A stretch of 64,000 nt of DNA from Circinella umbellata (Eukaryota > Mucoromycota > Mucoromycetes > Mucorales > Lichtheimiaceae): positions 186,001 through 250,000 of the forward strand of contig JAIWNF010000013.1 of the NCBI GenBank assembly GCA_025093555.1, written 5' to 3'. Shown in pieces: positions 62,524-64,000 of the stretch. The first letter of the stretch is position 1, and every line of letters starts with the position of its first letter. The notes beneath the pieces were generated by a model. It made no database searches and was not told where the DNA came from. It saw only the letters and a program-made list of their open reading frames with translations. The position numbers and the translations under genes were made by a program.

Positions 62524-63882
62524 ATGCCAACTATTCGCATTATTGATGGCGATGAATCTAATGAAGAGGAATTACAGACAAATGATCAATCCCTCTGTAA
62601 TATGTAAGTATACTTATTAGCTTTTATGACTTATAATAACAATAACAATAATTATAGACGATCCCGATCGTAGTAACCTTCCTTTTTTTTTTTTACTAGT
62701 TGTCAAAAACAGTTCGCCAACTATGTTTGCCCACGCTGTAATCTACGTTACTGTTCTCTAGGCTGTTATAAGGATATACAACATGCTGATTGTACAGAAT
62801 CATTTTACAAAGACAGTATTACTGAAGAGATTCGATCGCGTGGAACAAGTGAAGAAGATAAACAGAATATGTTGCAGTTATTACGACGTTTTGAAGCTGA
62901 AAATGACCAACAAGCAACAAAATTAGGCACTGATGAAGACGAAGACGAAGAAGAAGAAGATTTACATGAACGTTTTGCAAATATTGATCTCGATAACGCA
63001 GATGAAGATGCCATATGGGCTTTATTATCGGAAGAAGAGCGTAAAGAATTTGAATCATTATTACAACATCACCATGAAAATGGTGACGATAGCAGCATAC
63101 CCTTACCAGAATATCATCCATGGTGGAAAGAAGAAAATAATGGATTCAACAAAAAAGTCAAAATAATAATGCAAGATGATGATGATGAAGAGGAAGAAAG
63201 AAATGCTATACCTAAATTACCGACTCCCTTACCTGATCTTGAAGCCATGATGAAACCAAAATCACCACCAGGACTTGAATCCGATTTGATATGGAGTTTG
63301 ATGCATACTACCATGGTATATTGTTATGTGATGCGACATTTCCTTGGTGATATACGTGAAGAGGTCAAGGATACCCTTTTCGTGGTATCGAAGTTATCCA
63401 AATCTACCCTTTTTTCATCCACACCTGGATATGCGTATGGAAATCCAACAGAAGTACTTTACGATCTTGTGAATGATATATTGGATTATGAAGAAGAGGA
63501 TTCAGAAAGTAACAATATGAGCAGACGGACGGGTTTAATGCTTGTGCTTTTAGATGATTCCTTATCAGTTTTGGAAAAACAAGACGCAGTGATACGAGCG
63601 ATGGGTGATCTTTGGGAATTACTTGAGGCAGGTACCAAGAAAGTCGACAAGACGGCCAGAAAGTCCTGTTTCTTGGCAGCACGGAAAGCATATTTTTATT
63701 TGGCATACGCTGTTTATATTTCTAAAAATCATGGTTTGGAGAGGATGAAATTATTGGCGATGGCTGAAAGAGAACGGCTATTGTTAGAAGAGCAAGCTTT
63801 TGACCGTCAACGCAAAATAGCGGAACAGGCTATAGAAATGCAACAAAAACAGAATAAACCCAAAATTACTGATGTATTATAG
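62524..63882 (+). CDS. ZNHIT2: HIT-type zinc finger protein, ZNHIT2-like
   Basis: Two exons (62524-62603, 62700-63882) give 420 aa. The zf-HIT domain lies at about residues 25-60: CNICQKQFANYVCPRCNLRY then CSLGCYKDIQHADC, with the full set of Cys and a His for two zinc ions. An acidic run (DEDEDEEEED) and IDLDNADEDAIWALLSEEER follow, then a second acidic tract. The rest is mostly helical, with DLIWSLMHTTMVYCYVMRHF, EVLYDLVNDIL and a charged C-terminal coiled coil (MAERERLLLEEQAFDRQRKI). ZNHIT2 works with the R2TP chaperone and RUVBL ATPases in assembling U5 snRNP and RNA-polymerase complexes. Length and domain order agree with that family; orthology is inferred. Confidence 0.85.
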
Positions 63883-64000
63883 TAAAGGATCCCTCCCCCC
63901 CTTTCCCTATGCTTTCCTAACCTTAAAAGAAACCATGTAGATAATTTGTATAAAAAAAGAAACAAAAAGTATATAAAGTTTTATGGTATAGTATCGTTAT
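63883..64000. other. 3' flank of ZNHIT2
   Basis: Short AT-rich tail of the window after the ZNHIT2 stop codon; no further gene begins here. Confidence 0.5.

Noticed and set aside
1..64000. CRISPR array, operons, ribosome binding sites or other bacterial features
   Set aside because: The DNA is plainly eukaryotic with many spliceosomal introns; the tandem repeats seen are microsatellites, minisatellites and transposon parts without spacer-repeat order.

Overview
This 64 kb window reads as nuclear DNA of a filamentous fungus, most likely a mucoralean (Mucoromycota). The genes carry many short GT-AG introns, and spacers are very AT-rich with microsatellites. The window also holds a carotenoid-oxygenase gene of the kind found in trisporoid-making fungi, and transposon-encoded proteins that I recognise from mucoralean genomes. 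Each gene model was joined by hand, and every one gives an uninterrupted reading frame across its splice sites.

Layout. 0.1-12 kb (dense): AP-1 mu adaptin, a membrane-anchored PPN2-type phosphatase, a Mediator subunit 9 candidate, an AhpD/CMD-fold protein, a seven-helix receptor of the cAMP-receptor-like class, a carotenoid-oxygenase family protein, and a small orphan gene. 13-21.5 kb: an alpha-arrestin, an ERT1/AcuK-type zinc-cluster regulator of gluconeogenesis, and dihydroxyacetone kinase. 21.5-29.9 kb: a gene-free AT-rich block with a TA-flanked MITE and a GC-rich foldback island. 30-36.8 kb: a PHO85-type cyclin converging on an MGA2/SPT23-like regulator. 37.1-41.2 kb: a mobile element with long inverted arms, carrying a decayed mucoralean-type gene that is split by a second MITE. 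42.5-45.3 kb: sorting nexin 4. 45.3-53.4 kb: gene-poor, with a dead KDZ transposase. 53.4-64 kb (dense again): a LEA-2-like membrane protein, a DUF726 hydrolase, a second alpha-arrestin, a putative peroxisomal hydrolase ending in AKL, an SR splicing factor and ZNHIT2.

There are no operons. Functional themes that recur are membrane traffic and receptor turnover (AP-1 mu, SNX4, two alpha-arrestins, a GPCR-like receptor) and carbon/lipid metabolism (ERT1, DAK, MGA2-like, peroxisomal hydrolase). Putting these into one pathway would be guesswork.

The observations most worth a second look are: the carotenoid oxygenase, which seems to lack two of the four iron-binding histidines; the long-arm element at 37-41 kb; the MGA2-like protein, which stops where its membrane anchor should be; and the KDZ transposase with an internal stop.
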